From positions 32,551,316 to 32,615,315 of the forward strand of contig CM069606.1 in NCBI GenBank assembly GCA_035771175.1: a stretch of 64,000 bases of DNA. The letters run 5' to 3'. This document shows, piece by piece, positions 22,234-33,165 of the stretch. Numbering within the stretch: the first letter of the stretch is position 1; the number at the start of each line of letters is the position of its first letter. The notes under the pieces are model-generated. The model saw only the letters and a program-made list of their open reading frames with translations. It had not been told where the DNA came from and did not search any database. The stretch is from Paratinospora sagittata. Its lineage: Eukaryota; Streptophyta; Magnoliopsida; Ranunculales; Menispermaceae. The translations under genes and the position numbers were made by a program.

Positions 22234-23340
22234 ATGACGATCGAATGGGGCGATTGGGACACAGTCTGCTCCGACGGCAATTCTCCGGTCGCCGCCGGCG
22301 GCCAAACTCTGGACGCCCGAGAACGGCACAAGCTCGCCGAGCGCGAGAGGCGGAAGTCGATGCGAGAGCTGTTCTTGTCCCTTCACGCTCTTCTTCCCCA
22401 CGCCAACACGGTCCGGAAAGAGCAATCGGCGATTCTCGACGAGATCATCAAGTACATACCACTGGCCGCAGCACGACTCCGGTCGCTGCAGAACAGGAAG
22501 GATTCGAGCTCCTCCGTTCACTCCACCAAGCCTTCTCCGGCGGTTCAAGTCGCGGAGGTAAACTCCGTGGCATCATCGAACTCGACGGATTGTAATATCC
22601 GAGTGTCGCCGGAGCCGTCGTCTTCGGTTTCGATACGAGTGAGAGGGGACCGAGTCAACGTGTCTTTGACTGATACCAAGGGGACTTCGCAGAGTCTATT
22701 GTTGTCCGCTGTTTTGGATGAGCTCGAAGCTCATCATCTTGAGCTCGTCAGATCCACTCATTGCCGTGATGGTAGCAAAGTTCTGCATCACTCTGAGAGC
22801 AAGGTTTGTGAATTTTTTTATTTTTATTTTTATCGTGAGTTGATTTGATTAATCTATTACGAGACACAACAATTATTTTACTGATTTGATTAGTCAAGTT
22901 TATAGTTCTTAAAGACAGAAAATTTCTTTAAATCTTTTTTTTTTTAGTAACGATCAAAACGACCCAGCCTCTAGAGATGCTGTGAAGTACAAACGCATAG
23001 AGTTGGATGTCAGCATATAAAAAGGGCGTTAATACCTTGTGTATTTAAAACATTTTTCCTCTTATGAAGTGTGGTAGTTTACCCTGCAGTACAATACAAT
23101 TTAACCCAGTTTATATCATGAAATAATAATATTCCCCTTTTTTTTTTTTATTATTGGGTTACCAATTGCTCTGGTTCTGATAATTATTTTGCTCTGTTTC
23201 TTGGTTGAATTATTATACAGATATGTGATGGGTTGGAACGGTCTCCTGCTCTGTTAAAATCCAGATTGCAAGAGCTAGCTTGTAGATTACACAAGTTGAG
23301 GAAGTCTTCTTCACTTAAAAGATCATTTGATCAGCTTTGA
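22234..23340 (+). CDS. bHLH transcription factor (two exons, 229 aa)
   Basis: Exon 1 runs 22234-22803 and ends GAGAGCAAG before GT; the intron (22804-23220) ends TTATACAG; exon 2 runs 23221-23340 to TGA. Both exons are phase 0, giving 229 residues. The bHLH domain spans about residues 28-85. The basic part RERHKLAERERRKS has H32, E36 and R40, the H-E-R set of E-box/G-box (CACGTG) binders; helix 1 MRELFLSLHALLP, a loop, and helix 2 SAILDEIIKYIPLAAARLRSL follow. The KYIP motif recalls subgroup Ib, but the exact subgroup is not settled. The C-terminal half may form an ACT-like fold (SVSIRVRGDRVNVSL, then LDELEAHHLELVRS), and exon 2 ends LRKSSSLKRSFDQL. Expected role: nuclear, dimeric transcription factor. 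Exon 1 is clearly GC-richer than its surroundings, as expected of a real gene. It appears intact. Confidence 0.92.
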
Positions 23341-23344
23341 CTAA

Positions 23345-23611
23345 TTAATTAAGCATATTTTTATTGAAGATTCGATCTTGATTCAATAGAAATTTGTTTA
23401 ATTCAAGTTCAATTTGAAAATCAAAGGGAAAGGAAGAGGAGTGATGGGCTTTTGAATCAGAGATTGTTGCAGCACTAATATTCTTAAATGCTTTTTCGGC
23501 GACGTTTCGTATCAGCTCATCTGCTTTGGTGCCGACATTATTTTCGGGCGCAGCCAGTGAAATGTATCTTTCAGATATTGAAGCGTGTCTGTCTGTAAAT
23601 GAACGTGACAT
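23345..23611 (-). CDS. short frame overlapping the bHLH 3' flank, doubtful
   Basis: An 88-codon minus-strand frame (MSRSFTDRHASISERYISLA...) lies just after the bHLH stop codon. It has no recognised motif. Its middle (KADELIRNVAEKAFKNISAA) has helix-like composition and the region is less AT-rich than its surroundings. It could be a gene relic or simply open sequence in the bHLH 3' UTR. Confidence 0.2.
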   Translation of the reverse strand: MSRSFTDRHASISERYISLAAPENNVGTKADELIRNVAEKAFKNISAATISDSKAHHSSSFPFDFQIELELNKFLLNQDRIFNKNMLN

Positions 23612-24365
23612 AATCTTACGGGGGCGTATCTCACCGCAGCTGGGATTTTTTGACTATCTTTTTTTTATTTATTTAATTGTAACATTTTCTCTTTGATGAG
23701 TACTGCAAAATCGAGATAGAATCATTATGTATTTTGTATTATTAACATAAAAAAAATTATATATATATATATATATATAATTATTTATTTATTGTCTAGT
23801 AAGCTTGGGTCCTCTATTGATATGGTATGTATCAATTTGATGGCATCTAATTAATTTATAAATGAAATTAATGTTGAACATACAATATTGGACATCAATG
23901 AAAAACCCATCACTGACCTGGAAACCGTTGGATGCAGAGACTATGTGTATATTACATAACTTGTCTTGAATCATTGTGTGAATTAATAAAGATTAATGGT
24001 TCTATAAATACATTATTAGATTATTTTTTATTATGTACCACCACTTAATTTGAGGCGTTCTAATTAATATTATATTAAAGTTGATATTTTTATTTATGTT
24101 TGCTATAAATATTAATGAAAAATGTTAGTCAAATTAACTATAGAAAATGCAGCTCGACATGACTTATGTTCATCGGACATGTGTTATTTTTATTAGCATT
24201 TTCTTTTTAGAAAAATATTAATCTAATTATAAAAAGGTGTAACTATATATTTAAAATTATTTAATAGATGTGTATTACAAATCTTAAAATATGTAATAAA
24301 TGATTCAAAAGTTGTACATATATACTAGTTGTACTTAAAGTTAAATTTTTTATAATTAGATTAAT
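23612..24365. other. AT-rich spacer with an (AT)n microsatellite
   Basis: A (TA)n tract lies at about 23757-23779. No gene seen. Confidence 0.55.
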
Positions 24366-24510
24366 ATTTTTTATTTTTTTTATTATCGGTTTTTTGGCAT
24401 CCGAGATGTGTCTTTCTTCTTTTTAGACAAGACTAATCATCATGAACTCGGGCATAACAGAGACATTTTAGGTTGGCCATCCCAACACAGACCGATAAAT
24501 GGTCCGGTGA
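24366..24510 (-). mobile_element. 5'-truncated SINE, family of 29331
   Basis: The minus strand reads CCATTTATCGGTCTGTGTTG, then CTCTGTTATGCCCGAGTTCA, and ends CGGATGCCAAAAAACCGAT before an A-rich tail. The same order is found at 29402-29520 and in the SINE at 30296. The tRNA-like head is missing. Confidence 0.72.
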
Positions 24511-25033
24511 ATGTAAAGATATATATATATGTAGTTGTATCTTTTTTTATAATTAAATGAGTATTTTCCTATATATTAATAATTAATCCACCAGTATTGT
24601 TGATTAAGTTGGTTGACAAGCTCCTCCAGGTTAATTAATGCGCCTTGCTTTTAGTTAAGTTTTGAAAGATATACAGATTAGTTGATGGTGTGTATATATG
24701 ATCTAGCTTAGGGCACTGTTGATCCGAAAAATAAATTAAAAAAATAAGAATGAAGGTTCAATGGTGGCATAAATTCAACATCAAAGCTCTCATTAATTTG
24801 TTTGATTTAATGAACGTGCATGAGGTGTAGTTTTGAATTTTTTTTTTTTTTTTTTTTTTTTAAGATGAGTCAACTTCCAATTAATTAAGAAGTGTACGAT
24901 AAGTAAATTTATGTGTCATAATAAGAAGTAGGTGTAAAAGTTTCCTAAAAAAAAAAAACTTCAAACTATTGGCGTTTACTCTAAGAAATAGAACAAGTAT
25001 ACACTTAGAAAAGAATTATTGAATTATGGTTTT

Positions 25034-25064
<31 letters not shown>

Positions 25065-25107
25065 CTTTTGGCAAGGTATGGTTTCGTCCTCTTATTCTTA
25101 CTCTAAG
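24511..25107. other. AT-rich spacer with two long poly-T runs
   Basis: T runs of more than 20 bases at about 24839-24861 and 25039-25064 may be tails of old retroposons on the minus strand, but no body could be recognised next to them. Confidence 0.4.
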
Positions 25108-25245
25108 GGTTCATTTGGTTTATGAAATAAGATAGAATAAAATTATTTTTAATCTAATTTTATGTGTTGGCTGCTTGGCTATAATAAATAAAAAATAATT
25201 TTATTTAACTTTTTTATCTTATTCTAATGAAATAAAATAGTGACG
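25108..25245. mobile_element. possible small stem-loop MITE
   Basis: GGTTCATTTGGTTTATGAAA at the left recalls Tourist-type ends. An internal inverted pair (ATAAGATAGAATAAAATTAT against ATAATTTTATTTAAC and ATCTTATT) surrounds GGCTGCTTGGC. No target duplication was established. Confidence 0.35.
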
Positions 25246-27114
25246 ATCCAAAGTTTTGAATTAATCTTTTCCATTTCTACAGTTACTTTTTGCTCTTTTT
25301 TATTTTTTTATATTTTTATTTTTTTAAAAGGTAATTGTAAGCTGAATTCTGAGTATCTTTTGTAATAGATCTGAATATTTTATAGTATTTTCAAACGTAC
25401 GATAACATTAACCACACGGAAGGGTTTGCTTGGCTAGCAAATATAATTTCGCTACTCATATTATTTGACCAATGTTCAAATTTCGGCAAAAGCTAGGACT
25501 AAAACACACGAGGAGAGCTAAAAATAGAAGTTTTGCAAGTATGCCTCTTTTTTTGAATCCTCAATTCTATTTACTTCTACTGGCCGGATCGTGCTTCTTT
25601 GCCTCCTATTTTTGTTTGACTTTTGAATTCTTCAATAACATCTTTAACGTTAAATTTATATTATTCAGATTATAAATATGTAAATTTTTTTTTATCAACT
25701 ATTCCCTGCGGCACTAGCAATTATTATATATTTTTTATTTTTAAGTTTCATTCTATTTTTATAAAAAATTTTAAATGGAGTTCATCCTATTATTTGATAC
25801 AACCATACATTGAAGCATATTGCAGTCATAACAAAGAGTTCGGAGACCCAGTGAAAAGATGGGTGAACCCCAACAACAAAAAAAATAAAAATCCAATACC
25901 AACAGGATAGAACCTGATAATACATATAGGCACCTACTCCTCATTTGGGTATTGTCTGCTGTTGAAGATTTAACTCACAATCCTCTTATGCTTATTTGGC
26001 TCAGTATATATATATCATACAACTTGGGCGCTTGGGTTGATCTATTTGGCTTAATCAGTTGCTCAAGATCTGAATCAAGATGAACATATAAAATAATTGT
26101 CCTTTTCTCCTGTTCTCAATTTCTTTATTTTCGTATTAGAGATTTAGAAATTGGTGGGGTTGACTTTGTCTTGAAGTGCGAGTAAGTTGGGAAATAATTG
26201 CGATAAGATCAGAAGAAATGAATGAATATAGTAAGGAAATAAATTGATGTAAGACGAGACCTGTCGTTCAAAAAAAAATATAGGCCAGTTGCAATATTAA
26301 TTGACCCGTTAATGGATCAAATGGAATAATTAAATAAATTCAGATAACCCAATGGTCAACTAATTAATTTAAAAAAAATGTTAAAATAATCCAAAATATA
26401 TTTTACTCAAATCCATACTTACATTAATGTAGTGGGTGGTGAGAGGATTTTTCTTTTTTTTTTTTTTTTTTTTTTTTTCTCTTTATTGATTTAGTGACAC
26501 ATCAACTTAAATATGAATTTAGGTATGTATTCTAAAATAATATGCAAAATCTATGTTTGTTCCATTATCATAGCACTTTAAGACTTAAAGTAGTGAAGAT
26601 TTTTATTTTTATCAAGAATCTAATAGTACTCTTTGTAACAATTTATTTTATCTTTTATTAATTATACAAATTAGTTTTACTGTTAAAAATATTAAACAGT
26701 AATTTAATCTTAAAATACTCACTTCATTCTGGGTCATTATTGTGACTAGTTCTTCTAGTCATTACATTTTGAAAAAATACAAAAATCTTTTGTAATAATA
26801 ATAATTTATTATTAAATAGACCATTTGCCTTAATTGATAAGATCATTTTTCATTTGCCCCTTTTAACTTTTAAATCTTTATTGTCATACCTTTAATTAGA
26901 GTAGTGATTGACTTACACACTTTGTTAATATTATCTTTGAAAGTTGTTAGATCACTTTATATTACGTGTTAATGTGTGATTTAAGATGATTTAACAACTT
27001 TTAAAAATAATGTCAACAAAATATATTTTAAAAGCATTTTCATTTAATTAAAAAGCAAGTCATTTTCATTCTTTTCACTCTTGTCATAATATATTTATAT
27101 TGTTTCTTAAAAAT
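25246..27114. other. AT-rich spacer
   Basis: No gene recognised. A T run of about 28 bases is at 26451-26479. Some frames are open only because the sequence is T-rich. Confidence 0.5.
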
Positions 27115-27312
27115 ATCTCCTAACCCTTTTATGGGAAGAGACTAGTCTAGAGTCGAATATTACTAGGCTGAAAGAAGATCCTCACTAGTGTTGGCGGATA
27201 CAGTAGGCACGAACCCCCAGCCACATAGTTCAGATTTTAACTCGCGACCATACGGGGACCCCTTAACCACTGGAGCGCAGCGCCCTTCTAACCAACTGCG
27301 TTGCCCGTTGGG
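27115..27312 (-). mobile_element. probable SINE with degenerate tRNA-like head
   Basis: This block is GC-richer than the surrounding spacer. On the minus strand it reads GGGCAACGCAGTTGGTTAG (A-box-like), then TATGGTCGCGAGTTAAAATC (degenerate B box, GTTCGAATC type), and after about 110 bp GGGTTAGGAGATATTTTTAAG. No target duplication was found, so boundaries are approximate. Confidence 0.5.
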
Positions 27313-29313
27313 TTTTAGTGCAGGTCTTTGTATTTACCATTTTAGCTTCTAAATCTTCATTATCCTTTGTGACCAATAAAAAACCAAAGAAGAAAAAAAA
27401 AAACTCACGGTCCTTTTTATCACAATCCCATTTTCCAATAGAAAGATATATTTACCTTTTTCATTCTCATTAAAATAGTCCCATAAGTGTTTATCTATTC
27501 CTATTATTGATATAAAAAATCATATTAACATTTTCATTTTATTAATTTTATAATTTAAATAAAAACTTATATCATTTAAACTTTGAAAAATCAAAAATAT
27601 TTCAAACACATTTTCAGACACGGTATATGTAATTTTAGTTCTATACTTATAATATTTGACATATATATATACCAGCAATGATATATATTTGCAATTAAAA
27701 AGAAAATATCTAATTTATTTGGTTCCCACAAGCCAAATCCAATTTGATATTAAATAATGCTGACGCTCATTCAAACTTTCATTTTAAACATATTTTGGCA
27801 TTGAACGTACACTTACATATATAATAGTTTGTTTAAGCTGAAGTTACTTGTCATAATTTCAAACATACAGAATATTTTTAAGTAATGTTATATGTACGTA
27901 ATGGGTCTATTTTTAAGTAATGTTATATGTACGTAATGGGTCAACATTATTTTCTAACGACGATACTCAATTCCCATAAATATTTTAAAGATGTTGAATA
28001 ATACATATAAATTTTAAAATATTTAAAAGAGTTGAGTGTTAACATTAAAAAATAGAGTTGACACTTAATATATACAAAACATTTTTTAATATTCTTAAGG
28101 AGAAATAGTGGATTTTTTATTTTTTTTGGCCTCTTTCTTAGGTTGGGTCGTTGCTAATATCTAGGTCTGGTGATTTAAAAGTGTTACGGCCGTAGCCTTT
28201 CCTTGTGATTGAACCCTAGCCAGTCAAGAGTCCATATATAATTGTTGACTAGGACTAATAACGTGGTAGACCTGTCATGTTTAAAAAGGCGCGACTGTTC
28301 ATACTTTACAGAGAGAGCCAAAAAGAGGGCAAAATATCAAGCCAAGTCCTAAATTAATTCAAACAGCGAACTTGCCTTCCCTTGTCATGATCGTTGAGCT
28401 CATCACATCGGGCTAATATAGTCAACTTCAAATATATAATTATATTAATAGTCAAGTTAGTTTTTTTTTGTCACTATTATGACAAGGGAATGCACCTGGA
28501 CTTTAGGAAATGGTGGGGTGATGCAAGACGCCCATCAATTTGGTTAAAGTCTCAAATTGAAAAGTGATACTCCTGACTAATAATTATGACCATAATAATA
28601 GGAATAGCGTATATATACAATAATGTAAATAAATTTTTTACATAAATTAATTTATATTATTTATAAAGTTAAAACTTCTCTACTTATAGTCTAAAGTATT
28701 TTTTTATTATAAATTCTTAAATTATTTACTATTTTTAATATAAAATTGTTAAATAAATTTATATAAAAAATATATTTATGGCTAATTTGATAATAAAATA
28801 CTAAAAGATTTTTTTTTATAATATTAGTAATTAATGGAGAATTATTCTTTTCTGTCATTTTTAACCGTATTTTTTTTTGTAACTTTTAGCTCTTTATTAT
28901 TTTTTTAGTAATTTTAACCTTTTTTTATTATTATTTTTAAGTAACTTTCAGTTTTATTTTATTCATATGTGTGATATGATGCATATGTACGTGAACTAGT
29001 AATATATATTAATATAACAAAATCGAAGGATTCTTCATCCATTTTACCTCCAACGCTATACTATAATGATATTATAAAAAATAAAAAACTCATGATATAA
29101 TCATTTTTTACTTTTTTCTTAAAACTATCTCTAAAACTTTATCAGCAATTTTTATTTTTAAAATACTAACTTAATGATGTAAGGGATATTATAGTATTTT
29201 AACATACCATAATTAGAAGTTTACTTTTATGTAATTTTATACTTATGTTATAAAACTAATAATATATAATTGTTTCCAAGTTTTTACAATTGAATGACAA
29301 TGATTACATAGTA
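27313..29313. other. AT-rich spacer with a 35-bp duplication
   Basis: No gene seen. A perfect 35-bp tandem duplication is listed separately. GC-richer text at 28170-28290 shows no coding frame. Confidence 0.5.
27873..27942. repeat. perfect 35-bp tandem duplication
   Basis: Two adjacent identical units that start TATTTTTAAGTAATG and end GTACGTAATGGGTC. Confidence 0.95.
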
Positions 29314-29330
29314 ATATTTTTGAGTTAATA

Positions 29331-29555
29331 ACTAAAAGGTAGTAGCTCAGTTGGTTGACAAACTGAATATACGTGTGATTGAGGTCCAAGTCTGGACATG
29401 CCCTCATTTATCCGTCTCTGTTGGAAGGACAAGCTCAAACGCTTCTGTCATGTCTAAATTCGAGAAAATTAGTCTTTCCCAAAGGGAAGGAGGACACCTC
29501 TGAAGTGTCAAAAAATTGAAAATAAAAAAAATAAAAAATAAAAAATAAAAAAAAA
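29331..29555 (+). mobile_element. SINE, best copy of a family of four
   Basis: The head has a tRNA-like A box TAGCTCAGTTGG (29343-29354) and B box GGTCCAAGTCTGG (29383-29395). The body carries CCCTCATTTATCCGTCT and CTTCTGTCATG, and the 3' end is A-rich with AAAATA repeats (29509-29555). Flanking direct repeats ATATTTTTGAGTTAATA (29314-29330) and ATATTTTTTGAATTAATA (29556-29573) are a typical LINE-primed target duplication. Relatives: 30296-30484, 24366-24510 and 15340-15425. Confidence 0.9.
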
Positions 29556-29977
29556 ATATTTTTTGAATTAATACATGATAACGGCTATATGATAACCATT
29601 TTCTATGATGCTTCTTAAAAGTCGTAGGAATTGACATAGTCTAGGATTTTCCATGTTTAGTAAATCAAATAAGATGAGGTTAAATGAGAACCAGAGACCA
29701 AATCAAGATGAGTTTGATTTTTCTCGATTGAAATATGATGGATTTGATTTAAGATCTGGTGCACCTTTTAAAGATAGTTTCCATTGCATCATATATATTC
29801 AGGTTTGACTCTTTTCACCTAGGGTAATTCTATTGAATAATAGTAAGTAAATTTAGAATCGGTCAATTTAACTAGGTTTTATTAGATTGTGATTAACTCT
29901 TTTATTAAGTGGAAGTTTCCACCGATGAGATGAGAAATGGTTAATTTATATATTGATAACAAGGGAATGTTTGAGTA

Positions 29978-30672
29978 GGGGTGTTCATTGGAACCAACCA
30001 AACCAAAAAACTGAACCAAACCAATGTAATCGGTTCAGTTTTTGGTTTTGCGATTTAAAAAATCAATCGGTTTGGTTCGGGTTTTGGTTTACTCATTAGA
30101 AAACTAAAGTTAACCCGAATTGAATAAAAAACAAGAGTAATATGGTTAATTATTCTATTCACCCTAGGAGAAGAAAATAGCCATTGTTATTGAATATAAT
30201 AATGTATTTTGTTTTTTAATTTTAATGATAGAATTATATATTATATTTTTGGAAGGATTGAATGTGTTTTGAAAAGGTAAAATAATGTTAACTATGAAAT
30301 TTTTTTTTATTATAGATTTTTTGGCACCCTAAAGGTATCCTCTTTCGAGCATGACAGAGGCGTTCGGGCTAGCCCACTCAACAACGTCGGATAAATGGGG
30401 GCACGCCCAGACTCGAACTCGAGACTTGGACCTTAACCTTACTTATACTTAGTTTCTCAACCAATTGAGCTCCACCGATTTTGGGTTAACTATAAGATTT
30501 ATAGTTGTAAAATTGACGTACGTAACCCGATCAACCCAAATTGAATTCGGTTTGATTTGGTTTGAAGAGTAGTTCGGTTCGGTTTTATATTCATAAAAAC
30601 CAAACCGATTCAAGTTCAGTTTGGTTTTGATTTTTGGTGAAAACTGAACTAAACCGTGTTCTGTGCACCCCC
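29978..30672. mobile_element. MITE with GGGGTG termini, 11-bp target duplication, SINE inside
   Basis: The left end GGGGTGTTCATTGG and right end TGTGCACCCCC are inverted. The 11-bp duplication ATGTTTGAGTA flanks it at 29967-29977 and 30673-30683. The subterminal regions are runs of AACCGAACC/GGTTCGGTT type on both sides. A SINE (30296-30484) sits in the middle; without it the element is about 500 bp. The long duplication fits Mutator-like mobilisation, but the superfamily is not settled. Frames of 140 and 72 codons here are artefacts of the repeats. Confidence 0.82.
30296..30484 (-). mobile_element. SINE inserted into the GGGGTG MITE
   Basis: On the minus strand: GGTGGAGCTCAATTGGTTGA (A box), GAGTTCGAGTCTGG (near-perfect B box), CCCATTTATCCGACG, CCTCTGTCATG and GGTGCCAAAAAATC before an A-rich tail. 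The 9-bp direct repeats GTTAACTAT lie at 30287-30295 and 30485-30493. Same family as 29331. Confidence 0.9.
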
Positions 30673-30959
30673 ATGTTTGAGTACCTAGCACTTTTATATA
30701 TTCCCACATGTTTTTGAAATGGAAAAGATAACCAAAAGGAGCTAGGATGGTTAAGTCGTGGTTGAACTTTAGGGTCCGTAAGGTTATGTCTTGGTGAGCA
30801 CCAATACATTTACCTGGCAGAGGTATACCTGACACCACCCTAGGTCCTCGAAAAAAAGAAAAAAAAAACATGAAAAAAAAGATTTTGATATCATGAGATT
30901 TGTTTTTCTTTATTAAGAGGTGGTATGAAATTATTTTAGTAATTTAATATATATATATA

Positions 30960-33165
30960 TATATATATATATTAATTTTTTATTTTTTGAAAACCCAGCC
31001 CCTTCATGGGAGAGGAGGACTAACCTCAACAAAGACAACATAAAAAATGATTGGAGGAATCTCCTCAAGCCACACCGAAACATGATCAACGGATACAGCA
31101 AATTTACTTAGTCTATGGGCGGCTGTGTTCCATTCTCTGGGAATGGAGTTGACACTAACATTTGGCCAGGATCTTAGACACATTTTGCAGTCTTCGACAA
31201 TTTCTCCTATTTCCGAGTGCTCTCTAATAAGAGATCGAATGGCATGAACGGCTGTAGAAGAATCTCCTTCGATAATGTCCACTTGAATACCTGCTTCTAA
31301 TGCTAATTCAAGACCTGATCTTCTGGCCAGCAATTCTTCTATAGAAACATCCATGTTACCTTCAAACCTCTTGGCAAGAGCTGCCAGCAACTGCCCCTGT
31401 GAGTTTCTAATAATGGCTGCAACTCCTATGACCTTTGATCTTGCACAAGTGCTAGCATCCACATTTAAGTTGAATTTCCAATGTGAAGGAAGGGCTGATA
31501 GATCTTTTAGGAACTTGGGAAGTAACAACATTTTGGAATTCCACTCTAATCATATGAGCTTTGTTGAGAATACCCTCCGCAACAAGGCAATGACACCTAC
31601 TCTGCATTTGTTTCTTTCTTCCCAAAAGGTCCAACAGATCATCATCATTCTTTCCAAAATGTTCACCTCAGCAGATAGGAAAAGTTCTTTCCACAGGCCA
31701 TGATTAAGGAAAAACATGTAGTCTTTACTGATAGACCCCTCTGGAATAAGATCCCATGTATCACTAGCCTTTTTGCACCTGGCGATGGCATGAGCGCCCG
31801 TTTCAATCTCTTCCCAACATTCCTCGCAGTCCGCAGATTCGATGATGTTCCTCTTTTTTAAATTATCTCTAGTTGGGATGGCATTTTGAATAGGTCTCCA
31901 GCAAAAGATTTTAACTTTTCGGGGAATTTTGAGATTCTAGACTTTTCGCCACATGACTTTGTTGCTGTCAGTTTGGATCTTCTTTTGATTGGAGCCAGTA
32001 TCCACTTCTGACATTGTACTCCCCATTGTTTGCATAATGCCATACAAGCCTATCCGGGGCTCGCCTTACACTCAATGGAATTTTCTTTATCTCCTCAATA
32101 TCAATTGGGAGTAATGTTTCCTGTAGATTTTCCAAATTTCATTTGTTTGTCTCAGTAATGAATTCAACAACCTGAATGTTTTGGTTAGGTTGTGTTGGCG
32201 AGATGATCTTAAATGAGTTTGGTCTTGGTATCCACTTCTCATGCAACTGGATTTGTGTACCATTTCCCACCCTCCAACGAATTCCCTTTTCAAGAAGCTC
32301 ACGACCCTATATAAAACTTTGCCAAATTTTGGAAGCCCCAGCTGTAGCGGTGGCTTCCCAAAAAGAAACATGAGGAAAATATTTTCTTTTAAGAACTCGA
32401 GCCACTAAGGAAAAAGGGTTATTAATGATTCTCCAACCTTGCTTGGCTAGAAGAGCCTTGTTGAAGTCTTCCAATACTTTACACCCCAACCCCCCAGCTG
32501 ATTTTGATTTGCACAGGCTACCCCAACAGAGAACAACTTGGAATTCCAATGTTGAAGTGATTTCCATATCTTGTCCTTAATAAAATGAAACATCTGCATG
32601 GTATTCTTCTGACCGAGTGATGGGAGTCCCAGGTATTTAGATTGGCTGACAATTCTTTGAATGTTAAGTTTTCTTCTAAACCAGTTCTTCACCTCCTCTG
32701 ACACATTTGGGCTGAAAAATAGTGATGACTTATTGTAGTTGACTTGTTGTCCAGATGCGTCCTCATATGTTGGAAGAATAGTCTGAACTGCATAACTAGA
32801 GGGAGAATTTGCTCTACACATGATCAACAAATCGTTAGCAAATAAAAGCTGAGACAACCTGGGACAACCCCGACTAATTCTGATTCCTTCTAAGATTTGA
32901 GTGTTCTCTGCCCTTCTAAAGGAAGCAGAGAGACCTTCAGCACAAATCAGGAATAAGAATGGGGAGAGTGGGTCTCCTTGTCTCAAGCACCTAGTTGGGA
33001 TGATATTTTCATATGTTCTTGCATTAACCCCTACAACCAATGATACTGAGGATACACAACTCATAATTAGACTAATCCATTCATGGTCAAAACCTAGTTT
33101 ATCCATCATGGTTCTAAGGAAGGGCCATTTAACTCTGTCGTAGGCCTTATTCATGTAAGGCATAA
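30960..33165 (-). pseudogene. 5'-truncated L1-type LINE: reverse transcriptase, zinc-binding region, RNase H
   Basis: The minus strand starts inside the reverse transcriptase (NKAYDRVKWPFLRTMMDKLG), passes LRQGDPLSPFLFLICAEGLS and the catalytic site, which reads LLFANDLLI (32831-32842) instead of FADD, so one catalytic Asp is replaced by Asn. The frame then breaks several times over the thumb and the zf-RVT region (32450-31750). The 3' frame 31531-31004 is an RNase H domain: FNLNVDAST, EELLARRSGLELA, IIEGDSSTAVHAI and NTAAHRLSKFAV. The element ends in an A-rich tail (complement of about 30965-30990). Endonuclease and ORF1 are missing: classic 5' truncation plus decay. Confidence 0.9.

Noticed and set aside
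24830..25070. Two poly-T runs as tails of processed pseudogenes
   Set aside because: No recognisable body or flanking direct repeat next to either run.
29341..29395. Possible tRNA gene (A and B boxes)
   Set aside because: No cloverleaf or acceptor stem closes; the A tail and target duplication show a SINE.
30449..30871. 140- and 72-codon minus-strand frames
   Set aside because: They run over the MITE end and its GGTTCGGTTT-type repeats and part of the SINE; composition follows the repeats.
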